Shown: positions 1-10,514 of the stretch, one piece after another | Layout: each line of letters starts with the position of its first letter | Position numbering within the stretch: the first letter of the stretch is position 1 | DNA from: Anisus vortex | Taxonomy: Eukaryota > Mollusca > Gastropoda > Planorbidae | Assembly: GCA_949126835.1 (NCBI GenBank) | Contig: OX421506.1 | Coordinates: forward strand, 23,273,301-23,337,300 | Length of the DNA stretch: 64,000 bases | Reading direction: 5' to 3' | The notes under the pieces: generated by a model | What the model saw: only the letters and a program-made list of their open reading frames with translations | What the model was told of the DNA's origin: nothing | Database searches by the model: none | Program-made: the position numbers and the translations under genes

Positions 1-513
1 TGGTATATTATATTAATAACATTTTTCAAGCAGACATCTAATGGTAAAGATCTTGTCGTTTGTGGATGTTAGGTAGGAATCCGCATTGGTAATCACCTAG
101 TATCTTTTCTGTATATTGTTGTAGTCTACTTGCTATTAATTTAGACATAGCCTTGTATGTAACATTTAAAAGGGAGATTCCTCTATAGTTTGCGCAATTA
201 AGTTTAGATCCTTTCTTGTGTATTGGTGTTACTAATGCAGTTTCCCAGTCTGTAGGAATTTTTTCTTCTTGCTATATTTTTTCTATTAGCTTGTGTATTT
301 CTAAGTGTAGCTCTCTCCCGCCATATTTGATAAGCTCTGCTGTGATAAGGTCCCCTCCTGGGGCTTTAAGGTTCTTGAGTGACATTATTTCCTTTGTTAT
401 TTCCTCTAGAGTTGGTGAGTTTACAAGATGGTCTGGTCCTCCATAGGGCAGGTTATATTGGTGTGTGTCATTTTCTCCTGTATTTGGTTTATTTAGTAGT
501 TCCTCAAAGTATT
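1..513 (-). pseudogene. LINE reverse transcriptase fragment (fingers/palm start)
   Basis: Translated on the minus strand this reads through the RT entry region: a GGDLITAELI block, then IPTDWETALVTPIHKKGS and NYRGISLLNVTYK, the usual motifs 0-2 of non-LTR reverse transcriptases. The catalytic FADD box would lie to the left of the window. It continues the linker encoded at 5969-6484 after removal of hAT-A. Confidence 0.75.
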
Positions 514-521
514 CTGCTCAT
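514..521. repeat. Left target-site duplication of hAT-A
   Basis: ctgctcat here matches ctgcccat at 5961-5968, 7 of 8 bases. An 8-bp duplication is the hAT hallmark. Confidence 0.75.
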
Positions 522-1729
522 TAGAGACCGACCGAAACCAAATTTTTAGTTTCGGCCGAAAACGAAAACATACCGAATATTATACATTGAATTTCGGCCG
601 AAACCGAAGCCGAAACCAAAAGTTCAACTACAACTTCGGCCGAAACCGAATAATAAACCGAAAATGCGAAACAAATTATTTCAAAAGACTGCACATTTAT
701 GTGTAATATTAACTAGTTTATGGGCACTCTATTTGAGTTAACCATTCTTTGGAGTGATTAAATAATTCGTTATTATTATCTTCAGTCTTCTACTTCACAT
801 TAGGGATGTTAATATCATTTATTTTTCTCAACACCTATTTTCGGTTCTAAATATCCGATATTTTACTCATTTTCTGTTCCCCCTCTCCGCCTCCGGGCAA
901 AGTAAGTTATAGTTTGGAAAAGATAAATTTGCATTGATTATACTAAAAAAATAATACGAAGGACCATTGATCCTTATAAGGTGGTGAAATCTTTGTAAAA
1001 AAAAAGTTGATTTTGGATTAGCAGAAGTCAAAAGCTGTAGTGTTATGAATTTAGACCTTTATAAACCAGTGGGTGTTAGCTCTATATGTTACACACATTA
1101 AAAGAATATTTGTTGAATACATATAAAATCCTTGACACATCTATCTAGGGTTGATAGACGTCCGGCAAGAAAATTAACCGTTTTTGTAAAGAACCTTACA
1201 TGCTCTGCAAAATAGTTTTTTTAATTGCTCAAGTTGCTTCTCAGTCTACATTAAATAAAATGTTGGGTCAGTTTTACTAATATACAATTATTGACAGCTA
1301 ATGTAATAAAACTGAACTGATTGTGGATTGTGAAACACTAAATATGTCATTCTTTTTGTCTCTCTATGGCAGGAGTCGGGAACCTTTTTGTCGGAGATAG
1401 CCATAGATACCACATATTTTGAAAAGTAATTCTGCAATAGCCATACATTATCTTTAAAACTGAAAATACAAGTAAATTTCCCTTTAATTTTAATGAATGC
1501 AGGGTTGCTATTTTTAAGTCTTTTAAGTCAGCGGACTTTATCTCCTTAACCACTTCTGATGCTGAGCTGCAGTACTTTAGCTCATTTGTATAATGAAATA
1601 TTGATATACAATTACTATGTAGATCAAAGGAGTCTAAAAAAACATTTTTTTAAATAATCGAACATTTGTCTGCGAGCCAGATGCAGCCATCAATAGCCAC
1701 ATCTGGCTCGCGAGCCATATGTTCCCGAC

Positions 1730-4700
1730 CAGTGATATTTACGTTAACGAGAATAAGAATAAGAACGAAAATTATATTAAATTCGTTAACGATAACGAAA
1801 ATAAGAACACAAATTATTTTGAGAACGGTAATAGAATAGAAATAAAAAATAAATTTTCATGAATAGAATAGTAATAATAAAAAAAAATATTATTGAACGA
1901 ATATCGCGTGGAATATGTTCCGCCATTTGCGCCGAATTCCGTGTTTTAGTGTTGACGCATTCGTCCAGTCATTTCCGTCAAAATCCGTATTTTGTATTGT
2001 GGTAAAGCGCTACAGCATCGCATTTCTTCATGATCGCCGGTTTATTTTTTCGATTTATATTTGTGATTTATTTTGGACGAGTAAAGTTTGTTTCTGAGGA
2101 CAATGAGTTCATTATCAAGGATATTAGCTGGACGAAAGAAGGAGAGTCTGGTGTGGGATTACTTTACATATATGGAACAGGAAGGGAAAGCGAAATGTAA
2201 AGTTGTTATTGTGAAGACTAATAGCGAGTGTGGTGCTTTGTTGGCGGGTAAAAACAGTACAAATATGCTGTCGCATCTCCGCAGATTACATAAGCAGGAG
2301 TATGAGCAGTATGTTAAAGCAACCGAGGCGAGATCATTAAAGACAAAACCAAATAAAACGACGGTCTGCAAAAATGCGACTCAGACATTGGCTGATTACG
2401 TTCAACGTAAAATCGTATCCTGGTCAACAGAGTCGAAGGAGTATCAACAGCGTTTGTCCAGTGTGATGGACATGTTGATAGACACCTGCTATCCGGTCAC
2501 AGTGGTTGACAAGCCGTCATTCAGACACATGATTAAAACACTTGATCCAAAGTTCCTTCTTCCTGGTTAGTTTTTTTAAGTGTTAAGTACTTAGCAGTTC
2601 ATAAATTCATAATTTCATATTCTTTATACATAACTTATATCTTATACATATCTTAGTTTCTGGTTTGGCTGTAAATTTTTTTAAAGTTAACTATGGACTT
2701 TGTCAAATAAACAATGTCACAATATTAGCCACCACTGTTCTTTAAGATATTTATGTTTATTGCTTTCTAGCGTCGTCAACAATGAACAAGAAATTTACTG
2801 AACAGTTCACTCTGAAGTCGGTTAGCATAAGGGCCTTACTTGATCGAGCACGCTGGATAACCATATGCCTAGATGGATGGTCGAAGCCAGGATTGTCATC
2901 TTCATTCGTTGGAATTTCAGCATGTTTTTTTGACCCAGAAACGTCTACTCCGATTCATGCTTTTTTGAATTTGACAGAGATTGAACATCCTCACACCGGT
3001 GAAAGACTGGCAGCATGTCTTGCCAGCAGTCTCACATTATGGAATATAGCTCCTGAGAAAGTTTTATTGGTCATATGCGATAATGGAGCAAATATAGTTA
3101 AGGCTGTTACCATATTGCAAAAGAAGCACCAGGTAATGCGGCATTTTACTTCATTTCCATTTCCGAATAATAGTGGATTTTTTTTTTGTGTTTATAAATT
3201 TTTAGATCAGCTTAAGTGGTAAAGTACTTCTTGTTTTGGCGATAGATTCTTTTGTTTTCGTGGTCAATTTACTCACAAAAATTTCAGTATTGATTATTGA
3301 ACTGATGAAATGGAAAAAATCTGGGTTCATAGTAAATTGTAGATAATTGTTCAAGGTTATATGTTCGTCTTATTTCAGGAACAAAATGATAACCAAGTGT
3401 CAGAAAGCGACGTTGAGGATGACGAGGTTGAAACCAGTAACACTTCAGAAAGTTCAGATGGTGATGATGGCCATGCTCCTGAGAATATAAACGAGGAAGA
3501 CAAACTTGATCTTCCAGAACACGTGCCGCTAAGACGGCTGGCATGTTTGGCACATAATTTACAGCTCATAATCAAACCAGTTTACAGCCATTACGATGTC
3601 CTGCTAGCCAAGACTCGTAATCTCGTCAATCGCATCAGAAAATCAGGTGCTGCTACAGAGAAGTTAATAAAGATTTGTGGAAAAACAGTTATTTCTGACT
3701 GTGTCACAAGGTGGAGCAGCACCTATACCATGATCAAACGTTTAATCACAATCAAGAACGCAGTTAACGAGATTCTGACTGGCCTTGGTAAGGAATGTAT
3801 CTTGTAATTCTTTGTATAATATTAATTTTGTTTGTTCTGTAACTTCTGTTTTTTTTGTTTGTTCTGACATTTTGTAAATTCCGTCATTGTGATTTCAAGT
3901 TTTAAACTAAAATTTATGCTTGACAAACTGGGTAACAGACTTTCTTTTGGGTAATCTCCCATTGAAGTTTTATCTTTCTGGTATATTTCAGGCATGGATT
4001 CCTTGCTTCCAAGTGAATGGCTTAGGCTTGAAGAGGTTGTCACCCTGCTGGAACCATTTGCGGTACAGACGGATATTCTGCAGTCCGACACCCAATCACT
4101 GTCTACTATCATCCCATCACTGATAAATCTGGAATGTCATCTTGAACAGTCCCCAGCACCGAAGATCCTAACAAGCAAGCTTCTGCGTGATTTTAGAAGC
4201 AGATTTGAATTCATTTTTAATCCTGAATGTATCAGTTTTAATCCTTTGCCTGCAGCTGCATGCCTACTTGATCCTAGCCTTGCTGATGTTCTTTTCTCAC
4301 CCGACTTGTCACCACTTTTGAATGCTGCAAAAATGATCATCTATACACTAATTGGTTCAGAGTCATCCTCATCTTCATCTGAGATTCCATTGGAACCTGG
4401 TTTATCTTCACCTCCCCCAGCACTACAAAGGTTCAAGTTTCTCGCTACCCGGCTTGTTGAAAATGCCACAACTTCATCACCAAGTCAGGACACTGTACAA
4501 TGTCAGTTGAATCGGTATATAACAGACACTACAGACAGGAATACTTGTACAACGACAACGGATTCTCTGGTATTCTGGTACAACAGAAAAGCAACTTACA
4601 GCAAACTGTCAAAAATCGCTGAGGATTTGTTAACGGCACCTGCTTCGCAGGCATACGTAGAACGAATCTTTTCTCTTTGTGGAATGTTAACCACTGGGAG

Positions 4701-5263
4701 GCGAAATAGAATGCAAAAATCCCTTGAAATGAGGGTCTTTTTGAAATTAAACAAGAACATTGCTCAACTGTGATAAGCTTGTTCTTATTTTATCACTGAT
4801 AACTCAAAACTCAAACTGTTGGAACATTGTGTCCGATGAACAGCTGACTCATTTTTAATTTGTTATGTAGATAATGTAGATTTTAAAAATGTAGAACTTG
4901 ATAGTTGATACTGGATAGCAGTAGCTATCTATAAGATAGCTATAAAGTGTTTTATTGAAATAAAGTTGTTATGAATATTCAAATTCATGAAGTTCGACTG
5001 TTCGACCCTCGATTATGAAAATAACAATTGAAAATATTTCAGAACTTGAATAAGAATAAGAATTGAAATTATTGCAGAATAAGAATTGAAATTATTGCAG
5101 AACTTGAATAAGAATAAGAATAGAAATTAATTACAGCGAATAGAATAAAAATAAGAATTTGAAATTATTTCAGAACTTGAATAAGAATAAGAATAGAAAT
5201 TATGTAACAGCGAATAGAATAAAAATAAGAATTGAAATTATTTTTAGAACTGAAATATCACTG
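1730..5263 (+). mobile_element. hAT-D: complete, potentially autonomous hAT transposon (innermost)
   Basis: 3534 bp. Left end cagtgatattt and right end aaatatcactg are 11-bp perfect inverted repeats. The duplications ttcccgac at 1722-1729 and 5264-5271 are perfect. Subterminal tracts of repeated aagaataagaat-type words occur at both ends (1740-1880, 5030-5245). The inside encodes an uninterrupted spliced transposase. It is the youngest element of the nest. Confidence 0.93.
2103..4773 (+). CDS. hAT-family transposase, four exons, 671 aa
   Basis: Cut-and-paste transposase of hAT-D. Exons 2103-2565, 2771-3132, 3379-3787 and 3992-4773 (463+362+409+782 = 2016 nt) join in one frame; every intron starts GT and ends AG (gttagt/ctag, gtaatg/tcag, gtaagg/tcag). 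Domains in order: a divergent N-terminal BED-type DNA-binding region (VWDYF... then HLRRLHKQ), a first acidic catalytic block (ITICLDGWSKPG), a second (VICDNGAN), a basic/His block (LACLAHNLQL), an acidic low-complexity stretch in exon 3, and a C-terminal hAT dimerisation domain (KIAEDLLTAPAS...ERIFSLCG). The start at 2103 has context aggacaATGA; an in-frame upstream start near 2088 is possible. There is no premature stop or frameshift, which is unusual for old elements and fits recent activity. The splice model is inferred from sequence alone. Confidence 0.85.
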
Positions 5264-5680
5264 TTCCCGACCCCTGCTCTATGGCCTCCTTTTGAAGTCT
5301 GAGTATCTCGCAACCTTACGTCTATCGGTCTGTTTGTCTGTTAAAGAAGCGTTCAGCATCAGTGTGGAAATTCCATTTTTGTTTGTTCTAGAATACGTAG
5401 ATCCAATGTCTGTTCCGACGACTAGCGTTAACATCTGCATTATCTGTTGTATGCGCTTGTATCGCAAATTCACAAGCTATGTTCGGAATTCGAAAAAGAA
5501 AAAAAAACTATAAGTCGCCTCTGTCAAACGAGTGTTTGCAAGGAATATAATGTTAAGGAATTGTTTTGTGCTAACCAAACAGGGTTTACAAATATTTCTT
5601 CAGATAAAAAGACGAATAAATCGTGGGACACAGTTATGAATGATTTCCTCCCGAAATCCGGTTTTCGTTTAACATCCCTA

Positions 5681-5688
5681 CTTCACAC
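5681..5688. repeat. Right target-site duplication of hAT-B
   Basis: cttcacac, matching cttcacat at 793-800 with one mismatch. Confidence 0.7.
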
Positions 5689-5968
5689 AGAGTTAATTCG
5701 CAACAGTTTTAAGTAAATGAAAGTATCAATAAGTAGAGTAAGCTTAATAGTTGCAACATTAGCGTAGCATTTTGAACTTTGAAAGTTAAAATAGATATTC
5801 GGTTGATGACCGAAAGTCAATATCAGTTTCGGCCGAAACCGTAAATAAACCGAAAACTAACCTTTTGTCTTCGGCCGAAACCAAATCCACGCCGAAAAAG
5901 GGTTTTTGCCTATTTTCGGCGCCGAAACCGAAGCCGAAACCGAATATCGGTCGGTCTCTACTGCCCAT

Positions 5969-6484
5969 CTCTCTAGAACTCTGCTGTTTTCTGTTATTAG
6001 CTCACCCTGCTTATTTTCACACATGTGTAGTCTTGCTTAAAAACCATTTTTCTCATCCTTTATTTTCATGTAGGCCTACAATCCTCTCACATCTCGGTTC
6101 TTTGCCAGTTCTTCAATCTCCAATAGTTTAGCTTTCTCCCACTCCCTTTTTTTCTTTCTCCATAATTTAGTGGCTTTCCTTCTAGCTTCTGTGTATAGTT
6201 GTCTGGTATTTCTTGTTTCTCTATGTAGCATCATCATTCTTGTTTTGTTCCTGTCATCTAGAATTTGTCTGCATTCATTGTCAAACCATCCTCCTCTTTT
6301 ATAGCTTTGTTTGTATCCTATTATTTCTTCAGTTGAGCTCTTTACTGCATGTTTAATTATATCCCAATGTTTGTTAATGTTGTTGTCCATGTTTTTATTT
6401 TCGGTCATTCCTTCTGTAAGTTTTTGTTTTCGTTGAGTTTTAAATTTTTCTGCTATTAGTGGATCTTTGATCAGTTTTTGGCTG
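5969..6484 (-). pseudogene. LINE linker between endonuclease and RT
   Basis: Reads on the minus strand as a lysine/arginine-rich linker (positions 6076-6408 open: KSSTEEIIGYKQ, RRKATKLWRKKKREWEK), typical of the region between endonuclease and RT in RTE-like LINEs. A frameshift occurs near 6075, after which GELITENSRVLERWAE is readable up to the hAT-A insertion point. Confidence 0.65.
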
Positions 6485-6486
6485 TC

Positions 6487-7020
6487 ATAATAATAATAAT
6501 AATAATAATAATAACGGTGCTTATATAGCGCATATCCCGTTGGTGACAGTTCTATGCGCAGACGACAGTTACAGAATACAGACAGACAACGAAATATATA
6601 GTAATACGCTAATTCTGCTGACGAAATAGGTGAGTCTTCAGCCGGCTCCTGAAGGTGTCATAGCTAGGGCTCTGGCGAAGCTGTAGTGGGAGGTGATTCG
6701 AAGCGGACGGTCCTGCGTAGGAAAATGAACGTTCGCCAGCGGACACTAGCCTCACACGAGGGATCCGCAAAGTAAGCGCGTCAGATGCCGAACGAAGTGG
6801 GCGGGACTGGGTGTAGAGCTCCATACAAGAGCGAAGATAATCCGGGGCGCAGTTATTCAGGCACCTATAACAGAGGGAAGCCAGCTTATATGAGATCCGG
6901 TTGTTGATGGGTAGCCAGTGCAGAGATCGGAGCAGAGGATTGATATCATTTGACTTCTTCTTCTTGAGAACTAGTCGGGCTGCGCAGTTCTGGATACGTT
7001 GGAGTCCTTGAAGTTTCATA
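6487..7020 (-). mobile_element. 5'-truncated LINE (CR1/Jockey-like 3' end) inserted in the RTE LINE
   Basis: Minus strand. Its 5' truncation point is near 7020 and its 3' end is an (ATT)n tail at 6487-6514. The ORF at 6609-7019 (136 aa) is the C-terminal end of a reverse transcriptase: LQRIQNCAARLV, LRSLHWLPINNRISYKLASL, then SRLKTHLFRQ at the stop, a conserved C-terminus in CR1/L2/Jockey-type LINEs. It interrupts the RTE linker. A target duplication could not be pinned down (possibly tcata). Confidence 0.75.
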
Positions 7021-7631
7021 GTGTTTCTGTTTCCTATTCTGGCTGTTGTAGATAGTTGATATTCTTTGCTTATATCTGATTTTGACTAGCACGTGATCTG
7101 AGTCAGCATCTGCTCCCCTATAGCTTCTAACATCCAGGGTGTCCGACCCATGTCTTCTATCTATAAGCACATGATCGATTTGATTGTTAGTGTTACCATT
7201 AGGTGATGTCCATGTTATTTTGTGGATGTTTTTGTGAGGAAATTTTGTGCTGCTAATGCTCATGCCTTTTCCTGTGGCAAAGTCTTTCAGTCTGATTCCA
7301 TTGTTATTGCTATCCTCATGCAGGCTTTCTTTTCTAATAGGCCTAGTTGGTCTAAATGCTTTTTCTTTTCCAATTTTGACATTGAAGTCTCCTAGTACTA
7401 TTTTCACATCATGACGTGGGGCATCGTCATATAATTTTTTAAATTTTTATAAAAGTTGTCTTTGTCGCTATCTTCTGAGTCTTCTGTTGGGGCGTGTGCA
7501 TTAATGAGGGTTATGTTGAACATCTTGCCTTTTATTCGAATGGAGAAGAGTCTTTCATTTTCCGGTCTGAAGCCTATGACCTAATCTCCTATCTTCCTAC
7601 TTCCTACTGACTGCGAATCCAGTCCCCAAGG
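7021..7631 (-). pseudogene. LINE endonuclease core (degenerate)
   Basis: Minus-strand reading gives ITLINAHAPTEDSED, KIVLGDFNVKIGKE, a QIDHVLID box and GADADSDHVLVK, the conserved motifs of AP-endonuclease-type LINE nucleases (GDFN and SDH with metal-binding Asp/His). At least two frameshifts or stops lie between 7400 and 7631. It continues the start encoded at 9208-9497 once hAT-E is removed. Confidence 0.75.
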
Positions 7632-7639
7632 CGTTTTTC
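7632..7639. repeat. Left TSD of hAT-E
   Basis: cgtttttc, identical to 9200-9207. Confidence 0.85.
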
Positions 7640-9199
7640 CAGGGCTGCGGAGTCGGTAGATAAATGTACCGACTCCGACTCCTAATTTTTTTTTACTTCC
7701 GACTCCGACTCCCCGACTCCGACTCCTCTGTATTAATATGCGAATGTATTTCGTACATTCCTTGAAGGAAAGAAAGGCAACATACATCTACATGTCATTA
7801 CCACAGGCCTACTGGCTGGGAAGCCAACAGTCTACTGTATTTAATTTTAAGCATTCATGGGCCCCCTAAACTCTTGAGGTCCCCGGTACGGGCCTTATCA
7901 GTAGAGGTGACGACCGGCGACTCTAAGGGTCAAACGGTTAATCCTTTACCAGTGAGAGGCTAGGTTACACATGGGCGCTGCGTTCCCTGTAACAGCAGAA
8001 CTAGGTATGTTAAAACCGGTTATCGGTTCTATAAAACCGGTTAAAAACCGAATTTTGGTTACCCCTCCCCCCCCCCCCCCCCCCGCGCAATGTCACAAGT
8101 CACATGCCAAATTTGCGTAGTTTTGTAGGTATATTTGAAAAATACTTCAAACTTAATTATTGTTTGCAGGGTTGATTTGTGTGAATAGAATATGATTTTG
8201 TACACTTTACCATAAAATTCTTTAGTACTAAAAAAAATCTGGGCTAATTGATTAAAACCGATAATAGTTTTAAATTTTTCAATAGTGATAATCAAATTAC
8301 CGATTATTGTTGACCATAATATTAAGAAGCATATGAAGAGGCATATATTTATGGCAACTTGTAAAATAATGTATTGAAAGAGAATCAAAAGAATGTGTAT
8401 TTATTTAATAGTGCCGTTAATAATAAAGCACAGACACTGTGTTTTGAAAATCAAAACCGGTTTACGGTTTTAAAAACCGGAATCCGGTATTCCGGTTTTC
8501 GTTTAACATCCCTAAGCAGAACACAACACTATGAAAAGTATAGCCTAAATATTGCCGCTCCTAATTGTGCGTTGCGTGCTCAGCGCATTTATAAGTCGTA
8601 AAGGCAGCATTTTTTTGTAGTCCTATTGAACGCAAATTACATAAGGAAAGAATCGTAAATGTGTAAAAGCCTCTCTAGGTCTCTAATAAAGGTATGCTTG
8701 TACACTAGTAGCTTAAGATGCGCTTTATTTAGGACCTATGGCCTAAGCCTATAGCCTACTAAGGCAGTGTTAAGTATTCCGAGAAAACCACGCCTGCCAT
8801 TTGAAATCCTTACAAACAATGTTAATGATAATTAGTAATTTTGGCACTTGTATAGTGTCATCAATACCAGCGCCGTGCAGTCTATATGACGTTCAGTCTA
8901 AAGACGCATTTCAAATTAGTTCAAAATTAGTTTTGTGTGTCGACCCGCTATAGTAGCCTATGACAATAGTGATAGGAACTTGAGTAGGGATGGGGACTTA
9001 GAGGAAGAAACAGATACTTTACTTTCTCATCACAAATGTCTGTAGACCTATTGATCGGTTGTTTAAAATAAATGAAGCCCTGCATTTTTCCAATCTAAAT
9101 TTAGTAGGAGTCGGAGTCGGTGCATTTTTTGCCGACTCCGACTCCAGGTACCCAAATTTCCTCCGACTCCGACTCCTCGACTCCGACTCCACAGCCCTG
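7640..9199. mobile_element. hAT-E: non-autonomous hAT with GACTCC subterminal repeats
   Basis: Left end cagggctgcggagtcgg and right end ccgactccacagccctg are inverted repeats with one mismatch. The 8-bp TSD cgtttttc is perfect. Subterminal arrays of ccgactccgactcc (7665-7730) and its equivalent at 9105-9190 flank an AT-rich core with no supported gene. hAT-F is inserted inside. Confidence 0.88.
8002..8514. mobile_element. hAT-F: 513-bp hAT MITE nested in hAT-E
   Basis: Left end taggtatgttaaaaccgg, right end ccggttttcgtttaacatcc then cta. Perfect 8-bp duplications agcagaac lie at 7994-8001 and 8515-8522. The body is rich in aaccggtt-type palindromes and has a poly-C run at about 8068-8085 (a likely polymorphic or error-prone tract). 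No coding sequence. Confidence 0.88.
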
Positions 9200-9207
9200 C
9201 GTTTTTC

Positions 9208-9497
9208 TCCTTACCACTGTAAAAAAATGTGTACTCTTTTGTATTTAGAGTATCAGAGTTTTCCCACCTTATTTCTTGTAGGGAAGCTATCATGATGTTA
9301 TATTTTGCAAGTTCTTCCACGAGGCGGGCAAGTGCTCCGGCTCTATAGAGGCTAAGTATTTTCCATGCCGCAATCAGTAAATCATGTCCGTATTCAGGCT
9401 TGGGCCGTAAGCCATTGAGATCTATCCGTTTGTTTAGAAGTGATTTAGCTTTCGTAACAGTGTGTTTTTGTGTGGCTGGGTTGTTAGCCCTGCGCAC
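9208..9497 (-). pseudogene. LINE endonuclease N-terminus
   Basis: Open on the minus strand from 9497. The reading LIAAWKILSLYRAGALARLV, then IMIASLQEIRWENS and TLNTKEYTFFYSGKE, is the conserved start of RTE-like AP endonucleases (the E in LQEIRW is a metal ligand). The frame is cut by hAT-E at 9207 and resumes at 7631. Confidence 0.78.
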
Positions 9498-9720
9498 AAC
9501 CTTCTGGGGGATGCCCCTTACAGCTCTTGGGATAGCTGCCTATTTGTTCGGGTGAGGTTCCCTAGCCTTTGTGGATTTCTCCACTAATTGCAATGCAGCA
9601 GTTGCTGATATTGGTCCGCCCCGGGTATTTTATTTCCCCGGCACCCACCATATCTGATGGGCGTTCCCCTATCCGCCACCTGTGGAGGCACCCGATGGGA
9701 GTTCAGCAACTCCTCACGAA
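9498..9720 (-). other. LINE 5' leader
   Basis: GC-richer block upstream of the endonuclease frame, containing cacccgatgggagttcagca and related words in antisense. I interpret it as the untranslated 5' end of the RTE-like LINE; no separate ORF is visible. Confidence 0.5.
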
Positions 9721-9890
9721 CACTAAACATTAGCTACACTAAACATTAGCTGCACTAAACATTATCTACACTAAACATTAGCTGCACTAAACATTAGATG
9801 CACTAAACATTAGCTGCACTAAACATTAGCTACACTAAACATTGGCTGCACTGAATATTAGCGGCACTAAACATTAGCTGCACTAAACAT
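9721..9890. repeat. 16-bp tandem repeat (about 10 copies)
   Basis: Unit cactaaacattagctg with scattered substitutions. It starts exactly where the LINE leader ends and stops at the edge of an LTR at 9900. Confidence 0.9.
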
Positions 9891-9899
9891 TTCTCATAA

Positions 9900-10514
9900 T
9901 GTTATGGACACTCTATGATGACTATTATTACGACTCGTTAAATCGGATTCAATGAATATAGTTGTATCTTTATTAGAAGTCTCTAGATTCTGCTAATCTG
10001 TAGCCCAAGCTAGGGGTTCCTTGACTGACAGGTCTATGCAGCAATGTAGTTATATTCGTGATAATTATCTTCAACACCTTTCTCAACAATGATAGATCAA
10101 ACAACTCCAGTTGTTGAATAAACAATTTTTTTTAAATTGTAGACTCAATATAAACGATCAATAAATGCATCAACTGATGGTAACATAAGTATTTCAATAA
10201 AATGGCATATAATATACAAATCAATATAGCGACTTCACTCTACAAACTTTCAAACTGAACTAACTTTAAGGAGGTGGGGACTTGACAAAGAAAACTATCA
10301 TCGAAGATTCTACAGGGTCTTAATACGCATTTTAACCTCTTTCTCTATAACATCCAGAATTATCCTCCAATTTCCACGGGGTTGGACGAATTATTTTATT
10401 TAAACTGCCCTCAGGGCACAAAGGTCAAACCTTGGTCGCCTTGGACTCTGATACGCACTTGTTAAAAGGTCAATGCCTTACTACGTCATTCATTTATGAC
10501 CGATATTCGTAACA
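9900..10514 (-). repeat. 3' LTR of the minus-strand Gmr1-like element
   Basis: On the minus strand it begins tgttacgaatatcgg and ends tgtccataaca (TG...CA, inverted tgtta/taaca). A purine-rich tract gaagggtggtg directly precedes it, as expected for a polypurine tract, and an aataaa lies inside. Only one copy is in the window, so the boundaries rest on these signals. Confidence 0.7.

Larger units (their letters stand above)
1370..5276. mobile_element. hAT-C: short hAT MITE nested in hAT-B
   Basis: The left end caggagtcgggaacc and right end gttcccgacccctg are terminal inverted repeats, with perfect 8-bp duplications ctctatgg at 1362-1369 and 5277-5284. The MITE body is 1370-1729 plus 5272-5276 (about 365 bp); hAT-D inserted five bases from its right end. 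An independent copy in the opposite orientation lies at 58696-59042 with its own perfect TSD. Confidence 0.88.
801..5680. mobile_element. hAT-B: non-autonomous hAT nested in hAT-A
   Basis: Left end tagggatgttaa and right end ttaacatcccta are a 12-bp perfect inverted pair. Flanks cttcacat (793-800) and cttcacac (5681-5688) are a 7/8 duplication. The right end (ccggttttcgtttaacat) also matches the right end of hAT-F at 8492-8514, so both belong to one family or related ones. No transposase is seen in its own roughly 950 bp. Confidence 0.78.
522..5960. mobile_element. hAT-A: non-autonomous hAT transposon (outer shell of nest)
   Basis: Terminal inverted repeats: left tagagaccgaccga, right its reverse complement tcggtcggtctcta. 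The flanking 8-bp duplication is 514-521 and 5961-5968. Subterminal regions (530-660 and 5820-5950) are packed with the palindromic word ttcggccgaa in both orientations, plausibly transposase binding sites. Without the nested insertions the element is about 550 bp and has no coding sequence of its own. It interrupts the RTE LINE. Confidence 0.82.
1..9720 (-). mobile_element. RTE-like non-LTR retrotransposon (LINE), broken up by nested insertions
   Basis: Minus-strand pieces at 9208-9497, 7021-7631, 5969-6484 and 1-521 read in order as one LINE: an AP-type endonuclease start, endonuclease core, linker and reverse transcriptase, which runs off the left window edge. Across the hAT-A insertion the reading resumes exactly (ERWAE then YFEELLNKPN), which shows the pieces were once contiguous. 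The upstream part at 9500-9720 has the G/C-rich 'gaggagttgctgaactccc' type leader I associate with RTE/BovB-like LINEs. Frameshifts and stops are present, so this copy is dead. RTE assignment is from family resemblance (endonuclease, no gag ORF seen). It is the oldest layer of the nest, because every other element here interrupts it. Confidence 0.8.

Noticed and set aside
216..446. 76-aa plus ORF
   Set aside because: Antisense shadow of the minus-strand LINE reverse transcriptase.
5865..6131. Plus ORF with KPKPKPNIG repeats
   Set aside because: Translation of the ggccgaaacc subterminal repeats of hAT-A.
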